DNA of 64,000 bases, taken from contig JAXIVH010000017.1 in NCBI GenBank assembly GCA_036785325.1, positions 7,709,545 through 7,773,544 of the forward strand. Direction: 5' to 3'. Each line of letters starts with the position of its first letter. Position 1 is the first letter of the stretch. This DNA is from Urophycis tenuis. Taxonomy: Eukaryota; Chordata; Actinopteri; Gadiformes; Phycidae. The notes below the pieces were generated by a model. It did not search any database and had not been told where the DNA came from. It worked only from the letters and a program-made list of their open reading frames with translations. Positions 31,271-42,886 of the stretch are shown here, in pieces. The translations under genes were made by a program, and so were the position numbers.

Positions 31271-33438
31271 AGTATATATTGACTCATGGGTCGTTGAAAT
31301 ACTAAGCTAATTAATTTGTGTTCTGTAAGGAAAGATTGATGTTAATTGAAACGTTGAAGGTATGTTTTTAGCTGCTGGGTAGACTTCAGTCAACCTGACG
31401 CAGTTTAGTCTATGATTAACCAGACGGCTCGCGGATGGGCTCATTTTAAGCGGGGAAATCTAAGCTTTCCAACGGCGTATGGGAAGACTATATTGACTCA
31501 TGGGTCGTTGAAATACTAAGCTAATTAATTTGTGTTCTGTAAGGAAAGATTGATGTTAATTGAAACGTTGAAGGTATGTTTTTAGCTGCTGGGTAGACTT
31601 CAGTCAACCTGACGCAGTTTTGTCGGTGAGCAACCAGACTACTCGCGGATGGGCTCATTTTAATCGGGGAAATCTAAGCTTTCCAACGGCGTATGGCAAG
31701 ACTATATTGACTCATGGGTCGTTGAAATACTAAGCTAATTAATTTGTGTTCTTTATTGAAAGATTGATGTTAATTGAAACGTTGAAGGTATGTTTTTAGC
31801 GGCTGGGTAGACTTCAGTCAACCTGACGCAGTTTAGTCTGTGAGCAACCAGACTGCTCGCGGATGGGCTCATTTTAAGTGGCGAAATCTAAGCTTTCCAA
31901 CGGTGTATGGCAAGACTATATTCACCAAAGGGTCGTTGAAATACTAAGCTAATTAATTTGTGTTCTGTAAGGAAAGATTGATGTGAATTGAAACGTTGAA
32001 GGTATGCTTTTAGCTGCTGGGTAGACTTCAGTCAACCTGAAGCAGTTTTGTCTGTGAGCAACAAAATTGCTCGGGGATGGGCTCATTTAAGCGGGGAAAT
32101 CTAAGCTTTCCAACGGCGTATGGCAAGACTATATTGACTCATGGGTCGTTGAAATACTAAGCTAATTAATTTGTGTTCTCTAAGGAAAGATTGATGTTAA
32201 TTGAAACGTTGAAGGTATGTTTTTAGCTGCTGGGTAGACTTCAGGCAACCTGACGCAGTTTAGTCTGTGATCAACCAGACTGCTCGCGGATGGGCTCATT
32301 TTAAGCGGAGAAATCTAAGCTTTCCAACGGTGTATGGCAAGACTATATTCACCAAAGGGTCGTTGAAATACTAAGCTAATTAATTTGTGTTCTATAAGGA
32401 AATATTGATGTTAATTGAAACGTTGAAGGTATGTTTTTTTAGCTGCTGGGTAGACTTCAGTCAACCTGACGCGGTTTAGTCTGTGAGCAACCAGACTGCT
32501 CGCGGATGGGCTCATTTTAAGCGGGGAAATCTAAGCTTTCCAACGGCGTATGGCAAGACTATATTCAACAAAGGGTCATTGAAATACTAAGCTAATTAAT
32601 TTCTGTTCTGTAAGGAAAGATTGATCTTAATTGAAACGTTGAAGGTATGTTTTTAGTTTCTGGGTAGAGTTCATTCACCCTGACGCAGTTTAGTCTGTGA
32701 TCAACCAGACTGCTCGCGGATGGGCTCATTTTAAGCGGGGAAATCTAGCTTTCCAACGGCGTATGGCAAGACTATATTGACTCATGGGTCGTTGAAATAC
32801 TAAGCTAATTAATTTGTGTTCTGTAAGGAAAGATTGATGTTAATTGAAACGTTGAAGGTATGTTTTTAGCTGCTGGGTAGACTTCCGTCAACCTGACGCA
32901 GTTTAGTCTGTGATCAACCAGACTGCTCGCGGATGGGCTCATTTTAAGCGGGGAAATCTAAGCTTTCCGACGGCGTATGGCAAGACTATATTCACTATAG
33001 GATCTTTGAAATACTAAGCTAATTAATTTGTGTTCTGTAAGGAAAGATTGATGTTAATTGAAACGTTGAAGGTATGTCTTTAGCTGCTGGGTAGACTTCA
33101 GTCAACCTGACGCAGATTTGTCTGTGAGCAACCAAATTGCTCGGAGATGGGCTCATTTTAAACGGGGATATCTAAGCTTTCTAACGACGTATGGCATGAC
33201 TATATTCACCAATGGGTCGTCGAAATAATAAGCTGATTCATGTGTGTTCTGTTGGCTGTGGAAAGAAAATAGCACACAAGTCCTACCAAGTCAACTTTAT
33301 TGTCAGTGATAAACATTAATAAATAAACAGTATGGACATTGTATAAACAGTTGTATAAAAAGTGTAAACAGTATGAACAGTGTTCTTATAAAAGATATCA
33401 ATATCAATACTGATCACGTGTGTATTTTATATTTCCAG

Positions 33439-34660
33439 ATTATTTGTTGATGAGCCAGAGCCTGTGACTCCCACCAACCGGCCCGTTCAGCCCACTGCGT
33501 TGTCGTCCTCCACCCGGCCGAAGCCTCCTGCGCCCACCCGCCTCCAGCCGAGGCCTTCTGCTGGGTCAGCCTGTGGCCCGCCCGCCCCCTGTGTCGGCAG
33601 CATCCATACCGCTGGTCCTCCCCGCACAGCCACAGGCCCCCTCCGTCCTGCTTCGTGGGCCATCCTGCAGCTGTCTCTGCAGTCATCGTGTGTCAAAACC
33701 ATTCAAACTTGTATATGGTAACATTTCAAAATGACACCAGTATAAATGAGGACCTTGCAATAGGTTGTGTGTTACAGGACCCCCCTGGCATACAGCTGTA
33801 TGTCTCTGTGAAGGTGGTTGTGAAGAACGGCATCCGGGTGAACAAGTACAAGTGCCGGCGAGGCAGCAACTCTCTCGAGGGGTTGCACGCCCACCTGGTT
33901 AACGCCGTCCCTTCACAGCGATGTGGGATCATGCCGTTCCAAGTAAGTGATTAAAACACACACACACACGCATAAATATATATAAAGCTTTATTGCAGAC
34001 CCATGTTCATACGGTATAATTTAAAAAGAAAAGTCTCAATGATGGCTTCAATGATACATTTTATTTCACAGCTTCAGCCGTCACCTGTAAGCATTGTACA
34101 CAATGACAGTCAAATGGAAATGTGTGTTTCAGGTATACTTGGTGTCCTTTGCCGTGCAGTGGAACCACCGCATGGCATCGCTCCGTGTCGCCGGTGGTCA
34201 CGGCCGGCGGACGTCTTGCTTGGACCCGCGGCAGATCCAGCGCGTCAACCAGCAGGCCGAGGCAAGGAGGCCTCCTCCTCCGTCAGCCTGTGGCCGGCCC
34301 CCCATGTCGGCAGCACCCATACTGCTGCTGGTCCTCCCCGCACAGCCACAGGCCCCCTCCGTCCTGTTTCGTGGGCCATCCTGCAGCCGGAGCTTTGTCC
34401 CTCCTGCACCAACAGTGAAGGCGTTCATGCCCAACAAGTCCTCGCGGCCTTGTGGGGCTTGCCACGTGCCAAACTGTGGTGGACGGCGAAAGAGGTACAC
34501 CCCTTCCAAGGACAAAGTGTCTGGAAGCCCACAGAAGATATTTTCCTTCTGCCCATCCACGAGGAAGTCCACTACCCCTGGCTTCGACAATGTTGTCTAT
34601 GACAACTTTGAACACTTTAAGAGTGTCGTGGATGCAGAGTTGGAAAGGAGGACTTTGTAG
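33439..34660 (+). pseudogene. 3' exons of the DUF6729-like gene (block 1 plus terminal exon)
   Basis: Exon A starts at 33439 after TATTTCCAG (LFVDEPEPVTPTNRPVQPT..), Pro/Ser/Arg-rich. Exon B is 33778-33942 (acceptor GTGTTACAG, donor CAA/GTAAGT), 55 codons, DPPGIQLYVSVKVV..KYKCRRGSNSLEGLHAHL. Exon C is 34133-34660, VYLVSFAVQWNHRMASL and on, to a TAG stop. B and C join in phase 0. The GSNSLEGLHAHL motif matches the SLE..H region of fish DUF6729 proteins; Glu at 33877-33879 is the likely third acidic residue of the DDE nuclease. The A to B junction is unclear: no donor restores phase, so exon A may be decayed or B may start further upstream. The 5' half may be the exons at 1.8-4.1 kb, but the intervening coding part was not seen. 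Confidence 0.65.
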
Positions 34661-34885
34661 ATACCGGACTTTGTAAATAACTGTAAATATGTGTGTGTGT
34701 GTTTGTCTTTTTCTTTGTGTGTGTTTTAAAGTGCTTCAGCAAGCAGCTATTTATATAGTTCAAAATAATGCACTTTACAGTTTTACTTGAAGTCATTTTG
34801 TTTGTTTTTTATATTGCTGTTGAAATGCACAATGTTTTTAACCTTAATCAGTTCAACACAATCAGTTTCCCTTGTTCGTGTTCAG
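34661..34885 (+). other. 3' flank of the terminal exon
   Basis: Contains GT repeats and AT-rich sequence. No AATAAA was found. The gypsy fragment begins at about 34886. Confidence 0.4.
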
Positions 34886-35507
34886 ATAATCTGGATCCTG
34901 TTCTCCAGAGCCCTGACTTTGAACAGCCCTTCACCGTCCAGACTGACGCATCTGGTGTTGGTCTTGGGGCAGTACTGCTCCAAGGAGAGGGGGACGACAT
35001 GAAGCCTGTGGCTTACATAAGTCGCAAGTTGTTCCCCAGAGAGACCAGGGGCCTCATGTACGAACGTTGCGTACGCACAAAAAAATGGTGTACGTTCATT
35101 CTCACGGCAAAGTGCAGATGTATCAAGACTGAAATGGCCGTATAAATTTGCGTGCCTCACGTCAACTCTTGAGCTGGCGTACGCACATTTCTACAACAGT
35201 TGACCCTTTGGCGACACTTAGAGGTGATCAAAGCATCATGTTTAATTTGTCAGAGCAATGAAATTCTTATTACATGGCAGACAACCTCTACGCAGTAGAT
35301 GGACATAAGAGATAAGAAATAAAAATATTTAAATGCTGGGAAACTGTCATAATAAAGGAATGTGTAAAATAGTAGTTGATTGAGTGATGTGCACATTCGA
35401 GACACGTGAACAATTAACACCGATGAACAATCAACACCGACAAGTCTGCAATAACATGACTGGGGTATAAAAGCACACCCAAAAATTACGTCAACAATTA
35501 GAGGACA

Positions 35508-36610
35508 TTGCGAATGGCGCAATTAGGCGAGAGCGTGTCTTTCGAGACAGAAACGATCCTCTCGAAATTGTCGACAATTGGCTCATCAGCCGCTTTCGAT
35601 TCCCTCGGGCAATCCTGCTTGAGTTATGTGCAGAGCTGCGGCCGGAGCCATGCCCTGCCGGTCCACGTACAGGTACTTAGTACCTTGGGGTTCCTGGCAA
35701 CCGGGGCGTTTCAAAGAGAGTTGGCCGACCGATCGGGTATATGCCAGTCGACCCTGAGCCGGGCCATGCCAGCCGTGTGGGCCGGACTCATCCGCCTGTC
35801 AGCCAGGTATATAACATTCCCATACAATGCAGCTGAACAGGTCAACATTAAAGCGCATTTTGCAGCGAGAGCCGGTTTTCCTAATATAATCGGAGCTGTC
35901 GACTGCACTCACATTGCCATAAAAGCGCCATCACATGACGAATTTGTATATGTGAACAGGAAACATTTCCATTCAATAAATGTACAAATTATATGTGATG
36001 CGCAAATGTTATTAACCAACATTGTGGCGAGGTGGCCTGGTTCAACGCACAACTCATATATTCTGAGTAACAGCATAGTTGGGAACAGACTGCAGGCTGG
36101 CATTGTGCGCGATGGGTGGCGTCTTGGTGAGTAATTGTATTCTTTTAATTGTCCTAATATTAATCCCTGTGATGCGCATTGAGTGTACGTCCCCAAATAC
36201 TATCCTGTCTTCACAGCATCATTACTTGTTTGTGTGATTGATTCGCTGGTTAAGCAACAGCTTCGGATCTTTCGTACAAGCCCCTGTCTCTGTGTGCAAA
36301 GTACTCATGTTAATAAACCCGTGCGTAAAGTGTGAAATGTCATTATCAGCCTCACCTTTGCCCCGGTGCCCTTCGGCATTAATTTATAACAATAGTGTGT
36401 GATCCATGTAAGTGGTGTATAAAACTAAGAAATGGGAACAACAAATCCAGTTTACTTATACTGCCTGCTTTCAATTAACCCCAGGCTACCCACTGAGGAC
36501 GTGACCCCTCTGACCAACCCTCAGACTGACCGAGAGCGGAGGTACAATGACCGCCATACCCGCACTCGGTCAGTCGTTGAGAGGGCAATAGGTCTCCTGA
36601 AGGGACGGTG
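35508..36610 (+). pseudogene. Harbinger DDE transposase (HARBI1-like), truncated
   Basis: Homology starts about 35530 (ERVFRDRNDPLE..WLISRFRFPRAI). It shifts frame near 35,665 and continues VQVLSTLGFLATGAFQ, SQSTLSRAMP and the DDE nuclease IIGAVDCTHIAIKAP, then IVARWPGSTHNSYILSNS. After an intron (donor TTGGTGAGT at about 36125, acceptor near 36480) come NPQTDRERRYNDRHTRTRSV and VERAIGLLKGRW, where the reading breaks. The first Asp is in GAVDCTH and the last acidic residue is the Glu in VERAIG. A conserved C-terminal part is missing. Confidence 0.85.
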
Positions 36611-36857
36611 GGCAGCAGTCCTCCTTTTCACTTCCATTTTTATATCTGACCACTTCTTTTTAAGTTCAGCGTGTGTGCGGCTCTCTGAACCCACAGCGTT
36701 GACCGCCTCACACACGCTGTCCCACTCACTCCTCTTCCGCTTGCTGTTAATCCCGGAGGACAAACTGCCAAATAAAACCACCCTCCGAGCCTCCACCTCA
36801 GTCAGGAGAGTCTCCAGTTCGCACTCGGTAAATTTTCGCTTTTTTAGATGTGCTCAT
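36600..36857 (-). pseudogene. Harbinger Myb/SANT-like DNA-binding protein, truncated
   Basis: From an ATG at 36857, with a one-base shift in an A run, then KRKFTECELETLLTEVEARR and KRKRSEWDSVCEAVNAVG..ELKKKWSDIKMEVKRRTAAH. This is the Myb-like protein that Harbinger elements use with the transposase for DNA binding and nuclear import. It breaks at the same junction as the transposase, consistent with one internal deletion. Confidence 0.8.
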
Positions 36858-37388
36858 TCTCTTTCTATGATCGTTCAGAGGGGAATCCCTGATGCAGGGC
36901 TCATTTAAATATGATTAACATAATTGAATAGGGGCGTGGACAGGGAGAAGTCTGATACTCGTGCACGTGCGCTCAATTTGGTATGTACAAAGGAAATGTG
37001 CTTGGGTTCAGGCGTACGCTCAGATTGATACATCTGAATTTTTTTGTGCGTGCGGCGGTTTCTGGCTTTGTGCGTACGCCATGTTTCAGTAGAAAATCCA
37101 CGCAATTGTTAGTACATGAGGCCCCAGGTATGCGGCAGTTGAGTTGGAGTGCCTAGCTGTCAAGTGGGCACTCGACACCCTAAAATACTACCTGCTGGGT
37201 AGAGACTTCACCCTAGAGACTGACCACCGCGCCTTGCAGTGGCTAGGGCGCATGAAGGACTCAAACGCCCGCATCACCCGCTGGTTCTTGGCACTGCAGC
37301 CATACCGGTTCACAGTGCAGTACCGAGCGGGCAAGCAGAATACGGTGGCGGACTTTTTGTCTCGACACCCTGTTGGGTTCCCTCCTCC

Positions 37389-37403
37389 AGAGGAGGAGGG
37401 AAA
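37389..37403 (+). promoter_or_regulatory. Polypurine tract of the gypsy element
   Basis: AGAGGAGGAGGGAAA lies immediately before the LTR start at 37404, the position where plus-strand DNA synthesis is primed. Confidence 0.8.
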
Positions 37404-38151
37404 TGTGAGAAAGTGAACACCTCCCTTCTCACTGGTTGTCTCACAAACACATGGACTGATTGTTTTTACTGAATGTTATTGTATTGTACTCCAGCTGCAG
37501 TAGGGGGCAATATTTTGTTCATTCAGGACAGAGGACACATGGGATAGCCCAGGGGGGCATTGGGTGTAAACAGCTGTTTTTGTATATATTTAGATGAGGT
37601 GTAAAGTGTGTATATATATTGGGTAATATGTTGTTTGGTGAAATGTAAATACTGTGTTTTCTTACAAGGTTTACTTTCCATTTAGGAATATTTTGTTTGT
37701 AGCCTTGCAATGGGGTGTTCACCCCTTATTGGTATGGCCCAACTGGCCGTGATTGGTGTATGGCCTAACTGGCCTTGATTGGTCCAATTGGGACTGATTT
37801 CTTATTTAAGGGGTGCCTCATTCTGTGTGGGGGTTAACTGAGGGTAGGTGCTGGCTTGATGTGAGGCCAGTACCCGGTATGCTAGGCTATGCTAGGCTAA
37901 GCTAACCTATGCTATGCTACCTCATGCTGAGCTAAGTCCTGCTAAGCTAAGCGGCTAAAATGGCTAGTTTTGCCATTTAGTATTATTAAGGATTTTGGAT
38001 TTATGTTTGTTTTGTTATTTTGCAAGTTGTGGTGAAGACAATAAAGCCCCACTACTTTTCAACGGCATTGCCATCCCTCGTGTTTGTCCACACGGTCCAG
38101 GCCAGAGAGTCCACATCCCAATACGTGGGGTGATCAAGTCGGTCCCTCACA
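37404..38151 (+). mobile_element. 3' LTR of the gypsy element (748 bp)
   Basis: Begins TGTGAGAAAG directly after the polypurine tract and ends CCCTCACA, with TGTGAG/CTCACA as inverted ends. Contains short GCTAGGCTATGCTA repeats (37880-37960) and AATAAAG at about 38040. The matching 5' LTR is not in the window. Confidence 0.85.
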
Positions 38152-38600
38152 ATGACATTTTTGGAAATTTCTGGAAATAAAACCTCCCACCGGTGGCCAC
38201 CAGATGGAGCAATCCCTTTTGATCCTCCCCGATCCTTTTTGGTCGATCCCAGGGTTGCGCAATAGGGACTTGGGGGGGGGTCGTTCGCCTTCGTCAGGCA
38301 AACTCTCCGCCAAGTCCCTAAGCTCACGCTAACCGACCAATGGTTGACCAAAGCTGAGCAGAGTTGAGCAGCGATCGGCCAATGGCGGAGCGATGCTGAG
38401 CAGAGCTCGGCGCTCAACGGACCAATCGCTGAGCGAGGATCGGAATAAGTCACCTGATGTTTTTACGACTCATACGTAGTCACGGTCATTGCTGTCCACT
38501 GCCAACGGAGGATTCAACCAAGGTGAATTTGATGATCTTCATCCTTTGCGAGTTAATAATTCGACTTTTCGTTAAGGTATGTATTTAGCTGTATCGATTT
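38152..38600 (+). promoter_or_regulatory. CCAAT-rich, promoter-like stretch before array blocks 2-8
   Basis: Three CCAAT boxes (near 38337, 38380 and 38424) sit in a degenerate ~45-bp repeat with GCTGAGCAGAG. They are followed by a possible first exon ending AACCAAG/GTGAATTT at about 38521. There is no clear TATA box and no ORF. It could be a promoter for transcripts through the following exon blocks or a chance fragment of another element. Confidence 0.3.
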
Positions 38601-38992
38601 CGTACAAAGAGAAACGATTCCGTTGACGTTGAAGCTATGTTTTTAGCTGCTGGGTAGACTTCATTCAACCTATCGCCGTTTTGTCTGTGAGCAAGCATAT
38701 GACTCGTGGATGATCTCCTTTTAATCGTGGCAATCTAAGCTTTCCAACGTATGGCATGACTAAATTCGCCCACGGGTCGTCGAAATAATAAGCTGATTCA
38801 TGTGTGTTCTTTTGGATGTGGAAAGAAAATAGCACACAAGTCCTACCAAGTCACCTTTATTGTCAGTGATAAACATTAATAAATAAACAGTATGGACATT
38901 GTATAAACAGTTGTATAAAAAGTGTAAACGGTATGAACAGTGTTCTTATAAAAGATATCAATACTGATCACGTGTGTATTTTATATTTCCAG

Positions 38993-39496
38993 ATTATTTG
39001 TTGATGAGCCAGAGCCTGTGACTCCCACCAACCGGCCCGTTCAGCCCACTGCGTTGTCGTCCTCCACCCGGCCGAAGCCTCCTGCGCCCACCCGCCTCCA
39101 GCCGAGGCCTCCTGCTGCGTCAGCCTGTGGCCCGCCCGCCCCCTGTGTCGGCAGCACCCATACCGCTGGTCCTCCCCGCACAGCCACAGGCCCCCTCCGT
39201 CCTGCTTCGTGGGCCATCCTGCAGCTGTCTCTGCAGTCATCGTGTGTCAAAACCATTCAAACTTGTATATGGTAACATTTCAAAATGACACCAGTATCAA
39301 TGAGGACCTTGCAATAGGTTGTGTGTTACAGGACCCCCCTGGCGTACAGCTGTATGTCTCTGTGAAGGTGGTTGTGAAGAACTGCATCCGGCTGAACAAG
39401 TACAAGTGCCGGCGAGGCAGCAACTCTCTCGAGGGGTTGCACGCCCACCTGGTTAACGCCGTCCCTTCACAGCGATGTGGGATCATGCCGTTCCGA
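38993..39496 (+). pseudogene. Exon block 2 (exons A and B)
   Basis: Exon A from 38993 and exon B 39332-39496. Near-identical to block 1, with NC for NG in exon B and a donor reading CGA/GTAAGT (Arg for the last Gln). SLEGLHAHL is intact. Exon C is absent; a (CA)n(TA)n tract and a ~200-bp tail with TTATGCTCCCAG follow, then satellite. Confidence 0.8.
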
Positions 39497-42382
39497 GTAA
39501 GTGATTAAAACACACACACACACACACACGCGCATATATACACACACACACACGCATATATACACACACATATATATATATATACTTAAACATAGCTGAC
39601 CCTTTTTTTCCCCCTTCTCGGGGATTATGCTCCCAGTTTTGATCTCGGATGTCTGATCACTTGTAGCATATAATAATATTCTATTACTGTTAAGCCAACT
39701 ATGAATAATAAAACAGGCCAAAACATGTGTCCTTTATCATAGCTACACGTATTACAAAAAAAACGTGTGAATTGAAACGTTGAAGGTATGTTTTTAGGGG
39801 ATGGGCTCATTTTAAGCGGGGGAATCTAAGCTTTCCAACGGCGTATGGCAAGACTATATTGATTCATGGGTCGTTGAAATACTAAGCTAATTAATTTGTG
39901 TTCTTTATTGAAAGATTGATCTTAATTGAAACGTTGAAGGTATGTTTTTAGCTGCTGGGTAGACTTCAGTCAACCTGACGCAGTTTTGTCTGTGAGCAAC
40001 CAGACTGCTCGCGGATGGGCTCATTTTAAGCGGGGGAATCTAAGCTTTCCAACGGCGTATGGCAAGTCTATATTGACTCATGGGTCGTTGAAATACTACT
40101 CTAATTAATTTGTGTTCTGTAAGGAAAGATTGATGTTAATTGAAACGTTGAAGGTATGTTTTTAGCTTCTGGGTAGACTTCAGTCAACCTGACGCAGTTT
40201 AGTCTCTGATCAACCAGACTGCTCGCGGATGGGCTCATTTTAAGCGGGAAAATCTAAGCTTTCCAACGGCGTATGGCAAGACTATATTAACTCATGGGTC
40301 GTTGAAATACTAAGCTAATTAATTTGTGTTCTGTAAGGAAAGATTGATCTTAATTGAAACGTTGAAGGTATGTTTTTAGCCGCTGGGTAGACTTCAGTCA
40401 ACCTGACGCAGTTTTGTCTGTGAGCAACCAAATTGCTCAGGGATGGCCTCATTTTAAGCAGGGAAATCTAAGCTTTCCAACGGCGTATGGCAATACTATA
40501 TTCACCAAAGGGTCGTTGAAATACTAAGCTAATTAATTTCTGTTCTGTAAGGAAAGATTGATCTTAATTGAAACGTTGAAGGTATGTTTTTAGTTTCTGG
40601 GTAGAGTTCATTCAACCTGACGCAGTTTAGTCTGTGATCAACCAGACTGCTCGCAGATGGGCTCATTTCAAGCGGGGAAATCTAAGCTTTCCAACGGCGT
40701 ATGGCAAGACTATATTGACTCATGGGTTGTTGAAATACTAAGCTAATTAATTTGTGTTCTGTAAGGAAAGATTGATGTTAATTGAAACGCTGAAGGTATG
40801 TTTTTAGCTGCTGGGTAGACTTCAGTCAACCTGACTCAGTTTAGTCTGTGATCAACCAGACTGCTCGCGGATGGGCTCATTTTAAGCGGGGATATCTAAG
40901 CTTTCCAACGGCGTATGGCAAGACTATATTGACTCATGGGTCCTTGAAATACTAAGCTAATTAATTTGTGTTCTCTAAGGAAAGATTGATGTTAATTGAA
41001 ACGTTGAAGGTATGTTTTTAGCTGCTGGGTAGACTTCAGGCAACCTGACGCAGTTTAGTCTGTGATCAACCAGACTGCTCGCGGATGGGCTCATTTTAAG
41101 CGGGGAAATCTGAGCTTTCCAACGGCGTATGGCAAGACTATATTGACTCATGGGTCGTTGAAATACTCAGCTAATTAATTTCTGTTCTTTATTTAGAGAT
41201 TGATCTTAATTGAAACGTTGAAGGTATGTTTTTAGCTGCTGGGTAGACTTCATTCAACCTGACGCAGTTTAGTCTGTGAGCAACCAGACTGCTCGCGGAT
41301 GGGCTCATTTTAAGCGGGGAAATCTAAGCTTTCCAAAGGCGTATGGCAAGACTATATTGACTCATGGGTCGTTGAAATGCTAAGCTAATTAATTTGTGTT
41401 CTATAAGGAAAGATTGATGTTAATTGAAACGTTGAAGGTATGTTTTTAGCTGCTGGGTAGACTTCAGTCAACCTGACGCAGTTTTGTCTGTGAGCAACCA
41501 AATTGGTCAGGGATGAGCTCATTTTAAATACTAAGCTAATTAATTTGTGTTCTGTAAGAAAGATTGATGTTAATTGAAACGTTGAAGGTATGTTTTTAGC
41601 TGCTGGGTAGACTTCAGTCAACCTGACTCAGTTTACTCTGTGATCAACCAGACTGCTCGCGGATGGGCTCATTTTAAGCGGGGAAATCTAAGCTTTCCAA
41701 CGGCGTATGGCAAGACTATATTAACTCATGGGTCGTTGAAATACTAAGCTAATTAATTTGTGTTCTGTAAGGAAAGATTGATCTTAACTGAAACGTTGAA
41801 GGTATGTTTTTAGTTTCTGGGTAGAGTTCATTCAACCTGACGCAGTTTAGTCTGTGATCAACCAGACTGCTCGCAGATGGGCTCATTTCAAGCGGGGAAA
41901 TCTAAGCTTTCCAACAGCGTATGGCAAGACTATATTGACTCATGGGTCGTTGAAATACTAACCTAATTAATTTGTGTTCTATAAGGAAAGATTGATGTTA
42001 ATTGAAACGTTGAAGGTATGTTTTTAGCTGCTGGGTAGACTTCAGTCAACCTATTGCCGTTTTGTCTGTGAGCAAGCATATGACTCGTGGATGATCTCCT
42101 TTTAATCGTGGCAATCTAAGCTTTCCAACGGTGTATGGCATGACTAAATTCGCCCACAGGTCGTCGAAATAATAAGCTGATTCATGTGTGTTCTGTTGGC
42201 TGTGGAAAGAAAATAGCACACAAGTCCTACCAAGTCAACTTTATTGTCAGTGATAAACATTAATAAATAAACAGTATGGACATTGTATAAACAGTTGTAT
42301 AAAAAGTGTAAACAGTATGAACAGTGTTCTTATAAAAGATATCAATATCAATACTGATCACGTGTGTATTTTGTATTTCCAG

Positions 42383-42886
42383 ATTATTTGTTGATGAGCC
42401 AGAGCCTGTGACTCCCACCAACCGGCCCGTTCAGCCCACTGCGTTGTCGTCCTCCACCCGGCCGAAGCCTCCTGCGCCCACCCGCCTCCAGCCGAGGCCT
42501 CCTGCTGTGTCAGCCTGTGGCCCGCCCGCCCCCTGTGTCGGCAGCACCCATACCGCTGGTCCTCCCCGCACAGCCACAGGCCCCCTCCGTCCTGCTTCGT
42601 GGGCCATCCTGCAGCTGTCTCTGCAGTCATCGTGTGTCAAAACCATTCAAACTTGTATATGGTAACATTTCAAAATGACACCAGCATAAATGAGGACCTT
42701 GCAATAGGTTGTGTGTTACAGGACCCCCCTGGCATACAGCTGTATGTCTCTGTGAAGGTGGTTGTGAAGAACGGCATCCGGCTGAACAAGTACAAGTGCC
42801 GGCGAGGCAGCAACTCTCTCGAGGGGTTGCACGCCCACCTGGTTAACGCCATCCCTTCACAGCGATGTGGGATCATGCCGTTCCAA
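42383..42886 (+). pseudogene. Exon block 3 (exons A and B)
   Basis: Exon A from 42383, exon B 42722-42886. SLEGLHAHLVNAI is intact and the donor is CAA/GTAAGT. The same tail and CA/TA tract follow, and no exon C. Confidence 0.8.

Larger units (their letters stand above)
35049..37124 (+). mobile_element. PIF/Harbinger transposon with CAG target duplication
   Basis: Ends GGGCCTCATGTAC at 35049 and GTACATGAGGCCC at 37124, with CAG at 35046-35048 and 37125-37127. Excision restores the gypsy frame, so the boundaries are secure. It holds a plus-strand transposase and a convergent minus-strand Myb-like gene, both truncated at a shared junction near 36,608. Confidence 0.93.
34886..37415 (+). pseudogene. 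Ty3/gypsy RNase H, split by a Harbinger element
   Basis: 34886-35045 encodes DPVLQSPDFEQPFTVQTDAS..AYISRKLFPRET, and 37128-37415 continues YAAVELECLAVKWAL..TDHRALQWL..KQNTVADFLSRHP. The two parts join in frame as RETRYAAVE once the Harbinger element and one CAG are removed. Asp in QTDASG, Glu in ELECLA and Asp in ETDHRA are the RNase H carboxylates. The frame ends about 10 codons after DFLSRHP, directly before a polypurine tract, so no integrase follows. Upstream RT is missing. Either an internal deletion removed integrase, or the element has the Gmr1-like order with integrase before RT. Confidence 0.85.

Noticed and set aside
4124..33438. Central exons of the DUF6729-like gene
   Set aside because: I looked for a continuation between YTDNNCC and QDPPG and recognised none. 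All frames there belong to other elements.
33414..33686. Recurring 90-codon minus-strand frame in every exon block
   Set aside because: It is the complement of exon A, conserved only because the blocks are recent duplicates. The splice sites and family motifs are on the plus strand.
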